Positions 19,590-26,827 of a stretch of DNA of 64,000 nucleotides are shown here, one piece after another. The notes beneath the pieces were generated by a model. The model did no database searches and was not told where the DNA came from. It saw nothing but the letters and a program-made list of their open reading frames with translations. The position numbers and the translations under genes were made by a program. This DNA is from Butyrivibrio sp. YAB3001 (GTDB lineage: Bacteria > Bacillota > Clostridia > Lachnospirales > Lachnospiraceae), in contig NZ_FOKR01000014.1 in NCBI RefSeq assembly GCF_900112195.1, positions 47,491 to 111,490 of the forward strand, written 5' to 3'. Positions within the stretch are counted from its first letter, which is position 1. Every line of letters begins with the position of its first letter.

Positions 19590-19926
19590 GGCCCTTGCAG
19601 GAACAAGGCTTCATGAAAGAAAGGGCGGCAAGTTTTATTTCAATTTTTACCTGAATAGTAAGGCCGGGGATACACCTATAGAGGCACTGGATCTTGGAGT
19701 TAGGGCTTATAACTCACTTAAAAGAGCGGGATATTCCACTATTGGAGAACTGGCTGAGGCAATAGCAGAAGGTACAGAGATTGCCAAGATCAGAAACTGC
19801 GGTGCCAAGAGCTGCAGAGAAATAATGGAAAAGCTCTTTTTATACCAGTACAATGCATTTCCACAGGAGAAAAGAGAGGAATACGTAAAAGAGGTAATTC
19901 TATTGAATGCCAGCAAGAACACCTGA
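19549..19926 (+). CDS. RNA polymerase alpha C-terminal-domain-like protein
   Basis: The 125-residue protein has, in its second half, a helix-hairpin-helix unit IEALDLGVRAYNSLKRAGY followed by a TIGELAEAI helix and IRNCGAKSCREI. This is the pattern of the alpha-subunit CTD that contacts UP elements and activators. The N-terminal 40 residues are unrelated to the alpha assembly domain. The start is ATG 19549 with GGAGG at 19536-19540; an earlier in-frame start has no such site. It overlaps the Lrp-type gene. It could bind DNA or mimic alpha-CTD in recruitment. Free-standing alpha-CTD proteins are common in Clostridia mobile islands. Confidence 0.75.
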   Translation: MNQDQSRTLTQIVEALAGTRLHERKGGKFYFNFYLNSKAGDTPIEALDLGVRAYNSLKRAGYSTIGELAEAIAEGTEIAKIRNCGAKSCREIMEKLFLYQYNAFPQEKREEYVKEVILLNASKNT

Positions 19927-20128
19927 AAACATGCGGGTTTAACCGGGGAGGATTATTGGACTCGAAATTTGGCAGAATAGGATTATCAGAAAGAGCAAAA
20001 TCGTTTATCACTGTTTTAGCAAAATACCAATAGCTTTTTTACCAAAGCGAATATGTATTCCGAAATGGCTTGGAGGTAAGCTTATAACAGGATAAAACTC
20101 TTTTCATACGAAATGGAGGTTGTGAATT

Positions 20129-20542
20129 ATGAAGAGAACATTATTAAGCATTTTAGTAGCAGTAATGATGATGATAACAGCTGTGGGAATGACATCAGTA
20201 TCTGTAGAGGCAGCTGGCAAGAATAAAACAACTAGCAGTTATTCATCAAGTAAGAGCAAGAGTAGCTCAAAGAAGAAAACTACAAGCTCAAAATTAAAGA
20301 GTAAGAGTTCAAGCAGTAAGAGCTCTTCAAAGACAAAATCATCAAGCAGCAAGAACTCATCAAAGAAGAGTAGCTCAAAGTCATCAAAGAAATCCTATGA
20401 TTCCTACGATGTACATAATTACAAGTCAGCACAGGACTTTGCAGACGATAAGTACGAAGAGTTCTATGACTACGAAGATGACTACGATGATGAAGACGAA
20501 GCTTATGATGCAGCTGAGGACTACTGGAATGACAACTATTGA
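20129..20542 (+). CDS. Secreted Ser/Lys-rich low-complexity protein
   Basis: The 137-residue protein starts with a signal peptide: MKR, a hydrophobic core LLSILVAVMMMITAVGM, and a VEAAG cleavage region near residue 30. About 60 residues of Ser/Lys repeats follow (SSSKSS-type), then an acidic Tyr/Asp tail. The positive and negative blocks suggest electrostatic binding to wall polymers or self-association; no enzyme motif is visible. GGAGG precedes ATG 20129. The 200 bases before it (19927-20128) hold no gene that I can see and probably carry the promoter. It heads a run with two EF-hand-like proteins and a nuclease. Confidence 0.7.
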   Translation: MKRTLLSILVAVMMMITAVGMTSVSVEAAGKNKTTSSYSSSKSKSSSKKKTTSSKLKSKSSSSKSSSKTKSSSSKNSSKKSSSKSSKKSYDSYDVHNYKSAQDFADDKYEEFYDYEDDYDDEDEAYDAAEDYWNDNY

Positions 20543-20570
20543 TGGTCTTCATGGAAGGAGGATCTGAACT

Positions 20571-20855
20571 ATGGAAGGACCTATGGATAGATTATTTGGA
20601 CATTCAGCATTTGACCTTAACAGAGATGGCAAGATAAGCGGAGCTGAGTGGGCATTCATAAACGATACATTTTTTGAAGACAATAATGGTATTTCATCCC
20701 AGGGTAGAAGTTTTGCTGATGAAGAAGACGAGTTAGACGAGATTGAATTGGCAGGCCTTGATCGTGACGAGCTGGAATTTATGGATGAGGACGAACGTAG
20801 ATCAGCTCTTGAGGATGCCGGCTTGGATCCAGATGATTTTGATGATGAGTTTTAA
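20571..20855 (+). CDS. Small acidic EF-hand-like protein
   Basis: The 94-residue acidic protein has one EF-hand-type calcium loop, DLNRDGKISGAEW, near residues 15-27. After it comes NDTFFEDNN and a tail dominated by Asp and Glu. There is no signal peptide or membrane segment. AAGGAGG lies at 20553-20560. It lies 28 bases after the Ser/Lys-rich gene and shares its loop and the following F-D-DTF pattern with the next protein, so the two are paralogues. Calcium binding is likely from the motif but unproven. Confidence 0.7.
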   Translation: MEGPMDRLFGHSAFDLNRDGKISGAEWAFINDTFFEDNNGISSQGRSFADEEDELDEIELAGLDRDELEFMDEDERRSALEDAGLDPDDFDDEF

Positions 20856-20881
20856 ACCCATCAAGAAAGTGGAGGCGTGTT

Positions 20882-21247
20882 ATGGCATATGATAATTTTG
20901 AAAACACACCATTTGATCTAAACCATGATGGACATATTGATTCGAATGAAGCGGCATATATCTATGATACTTTTTACAATGAGGACAATAATGTTCTAGA
21001 TGCCGGACTTGAAGATGATATTTCCTTTGGTGGAGGCGGATATTATCCAACTGCAGAGCAGCGCAAGAAACAGAAAGAAGATATGGATCAGCTTCGTAGG
21101 AAAGTCCAGGAAAGCGATAGGAACAATAAGCTGATTGCATTTGGCATTATGATTGCTATAGGAATTATTCTTCCGAACAAGCTGGCTGCTTGTCTGCTAA
21201 TATTTATTGTTTATGTGATTGCATCGATGTTTGATGTTTTTAGATAA
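20882..21247 (+). CDS. EF-hand-like membrane-anchored small protein
   Basis: The 121-residue protein has an EF-hand-type loop DLNHDGHIDSNEA at about residues 12-24, then a glycine-rich patch and a charged helix. Two adjacent hydrophobic segments follow (LIAFGIMIAIGIIL and AACLLIFIVYVIASM), ending in FDVFR. It is probably anchored in the membrane with the calcium loop at the N-terminus. It is a paralogue of the upstream gene plus membrane anchor. GGAGG precedes the start. Its stop is 16 bases before the nuclease start. Confidence 0.7.
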   Translation: MAYDNFENTPFDLNHDGHIDSNEAAYIYDTFYNEDNNVLDAGLEDDISFGGGGYYPTAEQRKKQKEDMDQLRRKVQESDRNNKLIAFGIMIAIGIILPNKLAACLLIFIVYVIASMFDVFR

Positions 21248-21263
21248 GAAAGAGGATACGAAT

Positions 21264-22232
21264 ATGAGGACATACTTAGGAAAGGTTAGTTTTGCAAATA
21301 GAATATTTGCTTTGCTGCTGGCGCTTTCTTTGGGTATGTCTTCTTTTTTGTTTTGGAGCGTCAAGACACATGCAGAGGAAGAGATCCCTGCATATAGTGG
21401 AAGCGCTTCGGTTGAGCTGAATAAGAATGTGCCCGGTTTTACGGCTGATGAGATTACAACGAAGTCTTATGAAAGCTATGGTGAGCTTGATAAACAGGGA
21501 CGTTGTACTCCTGCTATGGCATGTCTTGGAAAAGACCTGATGCCTACAGAGGAACGTCAGTCAATCAGTATGGTAAAACCTACCGGATGGAAACAGAATA
21601 AGTATCCAGGCCTGGTAGATTCAGATCCTCCGTATCTGTATAACAGATGCCACATGATCGGATTCCAGCTGACCGGAGAGAATGCAAATGAGCAGAATCT
21701 GATTACAGGCACTCGTTACATGAATGTTGAAGGTATGCTGCTTTATGAAAATGAGGTTGCAGACTATGTTCGCAGCACTGGAAACCATGTAATGTATAGA
21801 GTTACTCCTGTGTTTGAAGGCAAAAACCTTCTCTGCAGCGGAGTTCAGATTGAAGCATATTCTGTAGAAGATAAGGGCAAAGGTATTTCTTTTAACGTGT
21901 TCTGCTATAATGTTCAGCCAGGAGTAATCATCAATTATTCTAATGGCAGCAATAAGGTAGATCCGAACTATAAGAAGAGTGTAAGTGCAGATGAATTTGT
22001 AGTTACAGGTGGCACTGGCGGAACAACTGTAGACAGATCTGCTCCTGCGAAGAGTAATGATGCTGCTCCTGCAGGAACAACCTACGTTGTTAATAAGAAT
22101 TCCAAGAAGTTTCATAATCCGACCTGCGATAGCGTGAAAGATATGAAAGAAAAGAATAAAATGTATTATGAAGGCACAAGGGATGAGCTGATACAACAAG
22201 GATATGATCCATGCAAAAGATGTAATCCCTGA
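21264..22232 (+). CDS. Secreted DNA/RNA non-specific endonuclease (EndA/NucA type)
   Basis: The 322-residue protein has a signal or anchor segment in the first 35 residues (FALLLALSLGMSSFLF, ending near THA-E). The nuclease core contains LYNRCHMIG with H130 as the expected catalytic histidine, then NLITGTRYMN with the metal-site Asn. This is the beta-beta-alpha-metal nuclease pattern of EndA/NucA. The last 50 residues form a small Cys domain (HNPTCDSV and DPCKRCNP) that often follows secreted nucleases. ATG 21264 was chosen because earlier in-frame codons lie inside the preceding gene. It likely degrades external DNA. Confidence 0.85.
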   Translation: MRTYLGKVSFANRIFALLLALSLGMSSFLFWSVKTHAEEEIPAYSGSASVELNKNVPGFTADEITTKSYESYGELDKQGRCTPAMACLGKDLMPTEERQSISMVKPTGWKQNKYPGLVDSDPPYLYNRCHMIGFQLTGENANEQNLITGTRYMNVEGMLLYENEVADYVRSTGNHVMYRVTPVFEGKNLLCSGVQIEAYSVEDKGKGISFNVFCYNVQPGVIINYSNGSNKVDPNYKKSVSADEFVVTGGTGGTTVDRSAPAKSNDAAPAGTTYVVNKNSKKFHNPTCDSVKDMKEKNKMYYEGTRDELIQQGYDPCKRCNP

Positions 22233-22291
22233 TGACAGCACGATTTTCCTGATACCAGGAAATTGGTGATAAATACTGAGGTTGAACGATC

Positions 22292-23341
22292 ATGCCATTT
22301 CAAATTATCAGAAATGATATTACAAAAGTAAAAGCAGATGCCATAGTTAACACAGCGAACCCTGAGGTTGCGATCGGAGCTGGCGTTGATTCTGCCATAT
22401 ACAAAGCTGCAGGAGAAGAGAAACTCCTTGCTGCTCGTGAGAAGATTGGACGCCTGGAGCCAGGAGAAGTAGGCATTACTCCTGCTTTTAATCTTGATGC
22501 AAAATGCATCATCCATGCCAGCGGACCATGGTGGGATGGTGGAGATCATGGCGAGGAAGATCTTTTGAAGGCCTGCTATGACAAATCTCTGGAATTGGCC
22601 TATAAGCATAAATGCAAGTCCATTGCTTTTCCGCTGCTTGCAACGGGGACCTATGGATTTCCGCAAAAGCTTGGTATTGAAATTGCCGTAGATTCATTTA
22701 CCAGGTTCCTGGAAGAGCATGAGATGGAAATCTTCCTGGTGGTATTCGGACAGAAGTCTGTTAAGATTTCAGGCGAGCTGGGCGAGGAAGTGCGCAGCTA
22801 CATTGATGATGATTATGTTACTGAGACTCTTGATGAAGAGTACAGATTAGAGCGTCCTCGCGAGAGAAGATATGAAGATGCTATTGAATGCGCTCCTATG
22901 ATGTCTTCTCTTAGCGTTGCCGGAGCTGCGCCTTCTAATAAGCGGAGGCTCTTTGCTTCCAAGAAGGCAGAGTCTCTTGATGATGCTTTAAAGAGCATGT
23001 ACACGGATTCTTTTGAAAAGCACCTTCAGCAGCTTATCAACAAGAAGGGCCTCAAGAATTCAGAGGTTTATGCAGCTGCGAATATTTCAAAGCAGTATTT
23101 TTCCAAGCTGATTAAGGGCCAGGTTAAGCCATCAAAGGAAAAGGTTCTCGCCCTGGCAGTGGGCCTTAAGCTGAACATGGACGAGGCGGTGGATTTCTTA
23201 AGGCTTGCCGGATATGCTCTGTCTCCGGTATCGCAGACAGATGTGATAGTTGAGTATTTCATCAGGCATGAAGACTACAACGTTATGAAGATAGATATAG
23301 TGCTGTTTGATTACGGACTGGATCCGCTGTCAAACGGCTGA
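22292..23341 (+). CDS. Macro-domain (ADP-ribose binding) protein with C-terminal helix-turn-helix
   Basis: The 349-residue protein has a macro domain in residues 1-170: NDITKVKADAIVNTANP, the glycine-rich AIGAGVDSAIYKAAG, and SIAFPLLATGTYGFP. These segments bind ADP-ribose or its derivatives. The C-terminal part (about 235-310) is a phage-repressor-like HTH (ISKQYFSKLIKGQVKPSKEK). The fusion suggests that ADP-ribose signals are coupled to DNA binding or that the protein regulates its own cluster. A VWA protein and an ADP-ribosylglycohydrolase follow on the same strand. Confidence 0.85.
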   Translation: MPFQIIRNDITKVKADAIVNTANPEVAIGAGVDSAIYKAAGEEKLLAAREKIGRLEPGEVGITPAFNLDAKCIIHASGPWWDGGDHGEEDLLKACYDKSLELAYKHKCKSIAFPLLATGTYGFPQKLGIEIAVDSFTRFLEEHEMEIFLVVFGQKSVKISGELGEEVRSYIDDDYVTETLDEEYRLERPRERRYEDAIECAPMMSSLSVAGAAPSNKRRLFASKKAESLDDALKSMYTDSFEKHLQQLINKKGLKNSEVYAAANISKQYFSKLIKGQVKPSKEKVLALAVGLKLNMDEAVDFLRLAGYALSPVSQTDVIVEYFIRHEDYNVMKIDIVLFDYGLDPLSNG

Positions 23342-23345
23342 TTGG

Positions 23346-23376
23346 ATAGGTCGCCTTCGGGTTGACCTATTTCTTT
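23346..23376 (+). terminator. Hairpin terminator after the macro-domain gene
   Basis: ATAGGTC (23346-23352) pairs with GACCTAT (23364-23370) around a TTCGGG-containing loop and is followed by TTCTTTT. It starts 5 bases after the macro-domain stop. The following gene therefore probably has its own promoter. Confidence 0.65.
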
Positions 23377-23458
23377 TGCCCAAAAGGTATTATTACATCA
23401 GAACAAAGGACAGAGCTCACTGCAGGAAGCTACAGATGTAATGATGGAGGCAAAAGAG

Positions 23459-24142
23459 ATGAGTAAAGGATATACAGAGATTGTTTATATTTTAGATAGA
23501 TCAGGTTCAATGGGCGGCCTTGAGGCAGACACCATCGGAGGTTTCAACGCCATGATGGAAAAGCAGAAAAAGACAGGCGAGAAGGCGGTGGTTTCTACAG
23601 TTCTTTTCGATGATGAGTGCGAGGTCATTCATGACAGAGTTCCGATTGAAAAGATAGAGAAGATGACTGACAAGCAGTATTACGTCAGAGGTTGCACAGC
23701 ACTTCTGGATGCGGTTGGCGGAGCAATCCACCACATCGGAAATGTTCACAAGTACGCCAGGGAAGAGGACAGACCAGAGAAGACCATCGTTGTTATTACT
23801 ACAGACGGCATGGAGAATGCCAGCAGAAGATATTCTCGTGAGAAGATCGAGAAGATGGTTAAGAAGCAGCAAAAGAAATATGGTTGGGAGTTCATCTTCA
23901 TCGGAGCAAATATCGATGCTTATGCTGAGGCACAGAAGTACGGAATCCGCAAGGACAGAGCGGTTAACTATGTAAGTGATAATATCGGAACAGCAAAGGT
24001 TTACGCAGGAGTTTCAAATGCAGTTTGCTCAGTAATGATGGCGGATTGCTCAGCTAAAGCCAGTGAGTGCTTAACCGGAAGCGGATGGAATGAAGAAATC
24101 AATGCAGACTTCCAAAAGAGAGGCAGAAAGGTCAGGAGATAA
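23459..24142 (+). CDS. VWA-domain protein
   Basis: The 227-residue protein is essentially one von Willebrand factor A domain. It opens with IVYILDRSGSMGG, where DxSxS forms the MIDAS metal site (D13, S15, S17). A CTALLDAVG segment and VVITTDGMENAS supply the remaining MIDAS threonine and aspartate. There is no signal peptide, so it is cytoplasmic and should bind a protein partner through a divalent metal. GGAGG at 23446-23450 fixes ATG 23459. It lies between macro-domain and ADP-ribosylglycohydrolase genes, which suggests a shared task in ADP-ribose metabolism or stress. Confidence 0.82.
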   Translation: MSKGYTEIVYILDRSGSMGGLEADTIGGFNAMMEKQKKTGEKAVVSTVLFDDECEVIHDRVPIEKIEKMTDKQYYVRGCTALLDAVGGAIHHIGNVHKYAREEDRPEKTIVVITTDGMENASRRYSREKIEKMVKKQQKKYGWEFIFIGANIDAYAEAQKYGIRKDRAVNYVSDNIGTAKVYAGVSNAVCSVMMADCSAKASECLTGSGWNEEINADFQKRGRKVRR

Positions 24143-24144
24143 TC

Positions 24145-24291
24145 TGTCCGGATAATTCAGGAACGTTGTCCGGATGTTTCAAGAATGATGAGTGGTAAAG
24201 AAATTCGTCAGCGCTGGTGGTAAACAAATTCAGTAACGGAAGTGGTAAACTTTTTCGATAGCATTGGTGGTAAACAAATTCGCGAGCGTTG
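24145..24291 (+). repeat. Tandem 22-25 bp repeats resembling an IS21-family terminus
   Basis: Two units starting TGTCCGGAT (24145, 24167) are followed by four units starting GTGGTAAA at 24192, 24217, 24242 and 24267, exactly 25 bases apart. Each has TTC in the middle and ends near a G. Multiple terminal repeats of this sort beginning with TG are a feature of IS21-like elements, but no istA/istB genes are nearby. The array could be a solo end left by a departed element. Alternatively it is an operator array in front of the ADP-ribosylglycohydrolase gene, whose start is 28 bases downstream. Confidence 0.7.
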
Positions 24292-24318
24292 CCATATGAT
24301 AGATAAGGAGTGGTGTTA

Positions 24319-25104
24319 ATGGCAGTAAAAGGAGCAGTTTTAGGAGATATATTAGGAGCACAGTTTGAGTTTGACAGGCCAAAGAATCTGGATTGGAAGA
24401 ATGTACCTTTGGCAGATGGAGATGCAATCGGTTTTACAGATGATACGGTCATGACTCTTGCAATTAAGAAGGCGCTAAAGACCGGAGCAGATCTGGTTGA
24501 GACCATGGTAGAAGTTGGCCGTGAGTATCCATTTGCAGGATATGGCGGAAGGTTCTTTAACTGGATAAATGGAAATAACCACGAGCCTTATAATAGCTGG
24601 GGCAATGGATCGGCAATGAGAGCTTCCTTCGTAGGCGAGTTCTATGAGGACTATAGCGAGATGCAGAAAATGGCTGAAGCAACAGCAGTTGTTTCACACA
24701 ATCATCCTGAAGGAATCAAGGGCGCAGTCGTAACAGCGACATGTATTTGGATGGCTAGGCATGGCAAGAGCAAGCAGGATATTTACGATTATGTTCTGGA
24801 GCAGTATCCGAAGGCTGACTATGAATACAGCATTGTTTACAGCTTGGATGAGATCAGACCACGCTATAAGTGGAATGAAAGCTGTCAGGGATCAGTACCT
24901 GCAGCCATGAGATGCTTCTACGAGAGCAGTGATTACGAGAGTTTCATACGAAATGTCTTTTCATTGGAATGTGATTCTGATACCTTCGGAGCAATTGCCG
25001 GTGGAGTGGCAGAAGAGTTCTACGGTGGATTCGGTAGCATTGATGCGGAAGGGCTTCTGAAGAAATATTTGACTCCGGATTTGCGGGAGATTTTGAATAT
25101 GTAA
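24319..25104 (+). CDS. ADP-ribosylglycohydrolase (DraG-like)
   Basis: The 261-residue protein begins with GAVLGDILGAQFEF. It has the metal-binding FTDDTVM motif (T40, D41, D42) and a C-terminal DSDTFGAIAGGVAEEFYG that supplies the second set of metal ligands. This matches the ADP-ribosylglycohydrolase fold with a dinuclear Mg/Mn centre, which removes ADP-ribose from proteins or nucleic acids. The start is ATG 24319, with AAGGAG at 24305-24310; GTG codons just upstream are too close to the site. With the macro-domain gene it forms an ADP-ribose erasing or sensing set. Confidence 0.88.
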   Translation: MAVKGAVLGDILGAQFEFDRPKNLDWKNVPLADGDAIGFTDDTVMTLAIKKALKTGADLVETMVEVGREYPFAGYGGRFFNWINGNNHEPYNSWGNGSAMRASFVGEFYEDYSEMQKMAEATAVVSHNHPEGIKGAVVTATCIWMARHGKSKQDIYDYVLEQYPKADYEYSIVYSLDEIRPRYKWNESCQGSVPAAMRCFYESSDYESFIRNVFSLECDSDTFGAIAGGVAEEFYGGFGSIDAEGLLKKYLTPDLREILNM

Positions 25105-25124
25105 TTGCATGAATGATTTAAAGG

Positions 25125-25152
25125 TGGGCTAGAGTAATCTAGTCCATTTTTT
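25125..25152 (+). terminator. Terminator after the ADP-ribosylglycohydrolase gene
   Basis: TGGGCTAGA (25125-25133) pairs with TCTAGTCCA (25138-25146), with one G-U pair, and is followed by TTTTTT. It is located 21 bases after the stop codon. Confidence 0.7.
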
Positions 25153-25214
25153 GTGGGAGGAATAGGGCTGTTGGGTTTATAATGGATGTATCTGTTTTGG
25201 AGGAGTTTTTGTTT

Positions 25215-25658
25215 ATGGGAAAGACAGCTATCGTTTATTACAGCCAGCATCATGGAAATACTAAGAAAGTATTAGATGCAATTGCTGGTTTTGATAAGGA
25301 CGTTACGCTTATTGATGTAACTGAGAAGCATGAAGTAGATCTGACAGGATATGACTGAATTGGATTTGCCAATGGTATCTACTTTGGAAAGTTTGCTGAG
25401 CAACTGCATACTTTTATTAAGGTTAATTTGCCGACAGGTAAGAATGTGTTTTTTATCGCGACCGCAGGAAATCCGATTAGCCATAACTTTAATTCCATTG
25501 CTGCCGTTACCAAAGAGAAGCACTGCAACGAAATCGGAAGATACCAATGTGCCGGTTTTGACACTTTCGGCCCATTTAAGCTTGTAGGAGGACTTCAAAA
25601 GGGACATCCTACAGAGGAAGAACTTCAGGCAGCAGTGGAGTTTTATAAGAATTTATAA
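25215..25658 (+). pseudogene. Flavodoxin-family gene interrupted by one in-frame TGA
   Basis: From ATG 25215 (AGGAG at 25201) the frame encodes KTAIVYYSQHHGNTKKVLDA, the FMN phosphate loop of a flavodoxin, and then ...TGYD. It meets TGA at 25356-25358 and continues in the same frame as IGFANGIYFGKFAEQLHTF to the stop at 25658, 148 codons in all. The continuation across the stop is collinear with a flavodoxin, so this is a single nonsense mutation (for example TTA to TGA). A sequencing error is the alternative. There is no sign of selenocysteine recoding. Confidence 0.75.
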
Positions 25659-25887
25659 TCTCTGGCATATATGAAGCCGCTGACCTTTTTTATATGAGAA
25701 AAGACCAGCGGCACTATTGTAGGGAGGACCCTTCGGTGTGTGGGGGCCGAAGGGATGTGTGTTATGAATATGAAAAAGTGTTGTGTGTGGGGATCAAGAA
25801 GCTTTGTTCTTCTTGATGGTTTTATCATAAGACACCAACTTTAAACGAAGCTTAAAGTGTTGTGATGAAATTGTTAAAATTTTTGAG
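25659..25887. other. Intergenic region with several inverted repeats
   Basis: This 229-base stretch has no gene that I can support. It contains CCCTTCGG/CCGAAGGG around 25729-25756 and a strong hairpin ATCAAGAAG (25793-25801)/CTTCTTGAT (25809-25817) followed by GGTTTTAT, which looks like a terminator. A weaker GCCGCTG/CAGCGGC pair lies near 25677-25711. The promoter of the ATPase gene downstream should lie near 25820-25880. Confidence 0.5.
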
Positions 25888-26646
25888 GTGCACGTGGATT
25901 TTTTAGATGAGAAAATGAGCTTGCCAATTCAAGGTGTAAGCATTGACTGGGATAAGATAGATGGAGGCAGTTACCTTCGCGGGATAGAGGCAATCAAAGG
26001 TCTGGACTATCTTTCTTTTAATAATAAAATCACGATATTTGTTGGCGAAAATGGTAGTGGAAAGTCCACCATGCTGGAAGCGATTGCTGTGAACTACGGT
26101 TTTAACCCTGAAGGCGGAACCAAGAATTACAGCTTTTCAACGTATGATTCGCACTCTGAATTGTGCGATGCAATTAAGCTTTCCAGAGGAATCAGAAAGC
26201 CCAAATGGGGATATTTCCTAAGAGCGGAGAGCTTTTACAATGTGGCATCTGCTGAAGTGGAGTATAGCAAATGGGGTGGTGTGCCGCAGCAATACCATGA
26301 GAAGTCTCATGGTGAGAGCTTCCTAAAACTGGTACAGAATAATTTCCAGGGTCAGGGGATTTATCTTTTGGATGAGCCTGAAGCAGCGTTGTCTCCACAG
26401 AGGCAGCTGACTCTTTTACTTGAGATTGTAAACTGCGCAAAAGAGGATTCACAGTTCATTATGGTAACGCACTCTCCGATACTGTTAGGAATTCCGGGAG
26501 CGGAGATATTAAGCTTTGATGATGGTCAGATTCATCCGATTGATTATGAGGACACAGACAGTTATCAGATTACAAAGATGTTTATAGAGAATAAGGAGCA
26601 GCTTTTAAAGCGGTTGTTAAGTGATGAAGATAAAGCAGATCTTTGA
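25888..26646 (+). CDS. SMC/ABC-like AAA ATPase (OLD/RloC-type small ATPase)
   Basis: The 252-residue protein has Walker A VGENGSGKS (about 52-60), a signature-like KSHGESFLKL segment, Walker B IYLLDEPEAALSP and an H-loop VTHSPILL. This is a complete ABC-type ATPase core of the kind seen in AAA_21/AAA_23 proteins, without a coiled coil or a nuclease domain. It begins at GTG 25888 or the nearby GTG 25894. The next two genes overlap in turn (26624, 26811), so the three are co-translated. Its role is unknown; such small ATPases often pair with an effector in defence modules. Confidence 0.75.
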   Translation: MHVDFLDEKMSLPIQGVSIDWDKIDGGSYLRGIEAIKGLDYLSFNNKITIFVGENGSGKSTMLEAIAVNYGFNPEGGTKNYSFSTYDSHSELCDAIKLSRGIRKPKWGYFLRAESFYNVASAEVEYSKWGGVPQQYHEKSHGESFLKLVQNNFQGQGIYLLDEPEAALSPQRQLTLLLEIVNCAKEDSQFIMVTHSPILLGIPGAEILSFDDGQIHPIDYEDTDSYQITKMFIENKEQLLKRLLSDEDKADL

Positions 26647-26827
26647 TGGAGATTATGGCTGCGAAGAACTACAGCCGGGGCAGAAGCCCAAGGTATCAGT
26701 CACTCTTGTGGATGATGCCGGTAATGAGAAATTTGTGTCAGTGGAAGATGACTGGCTTACGGAGAATAGATTAGATGTTGGCTCAGAGTGGCCAAAGGAG
26801 GAAATGAAGAATGCTTCAATTACCTAA
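26624..26827 (+). CDS. Small hypothetical protein between the ATPase and an acidic protein
   Basis: The 67-residue protein contains a beta-rich central stretch (PKVSVTLVDDAGNEKFVSV) and ends KNASIT. Its start lies inside the end of the ATPase gene and its end overlaps the start of the next gene by 17 bases. I recognise no family. Tight overlap with both neighbours is the main support that it is translated. Confidence 0.55.
   Translation: MKIKQIFDGDYGCEELQPGQKPKVSVTLVDDAGNEKFVSVEDDWLTENRLDVGSEWPKEEMKNASIT

Noticed and set aside
21621..22241. A 206-codon minus-strand frame opposite the nuclease gene
   Set aside because: The plus-strand gene has clear nuclease motifs. The minus frame is rich in Ser/Ile/Cys and lacks a start signal.
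25356..25358. Selenocysteine or Trp recoding of the TGA in the flavodoxin gene
   Set aside because: No stem-loop of the bacterial SECIS kind follows the codon, the residue position is not a cysteine or Trp site in flavodoxins, and other genes here use TGA as an ordinary stop.
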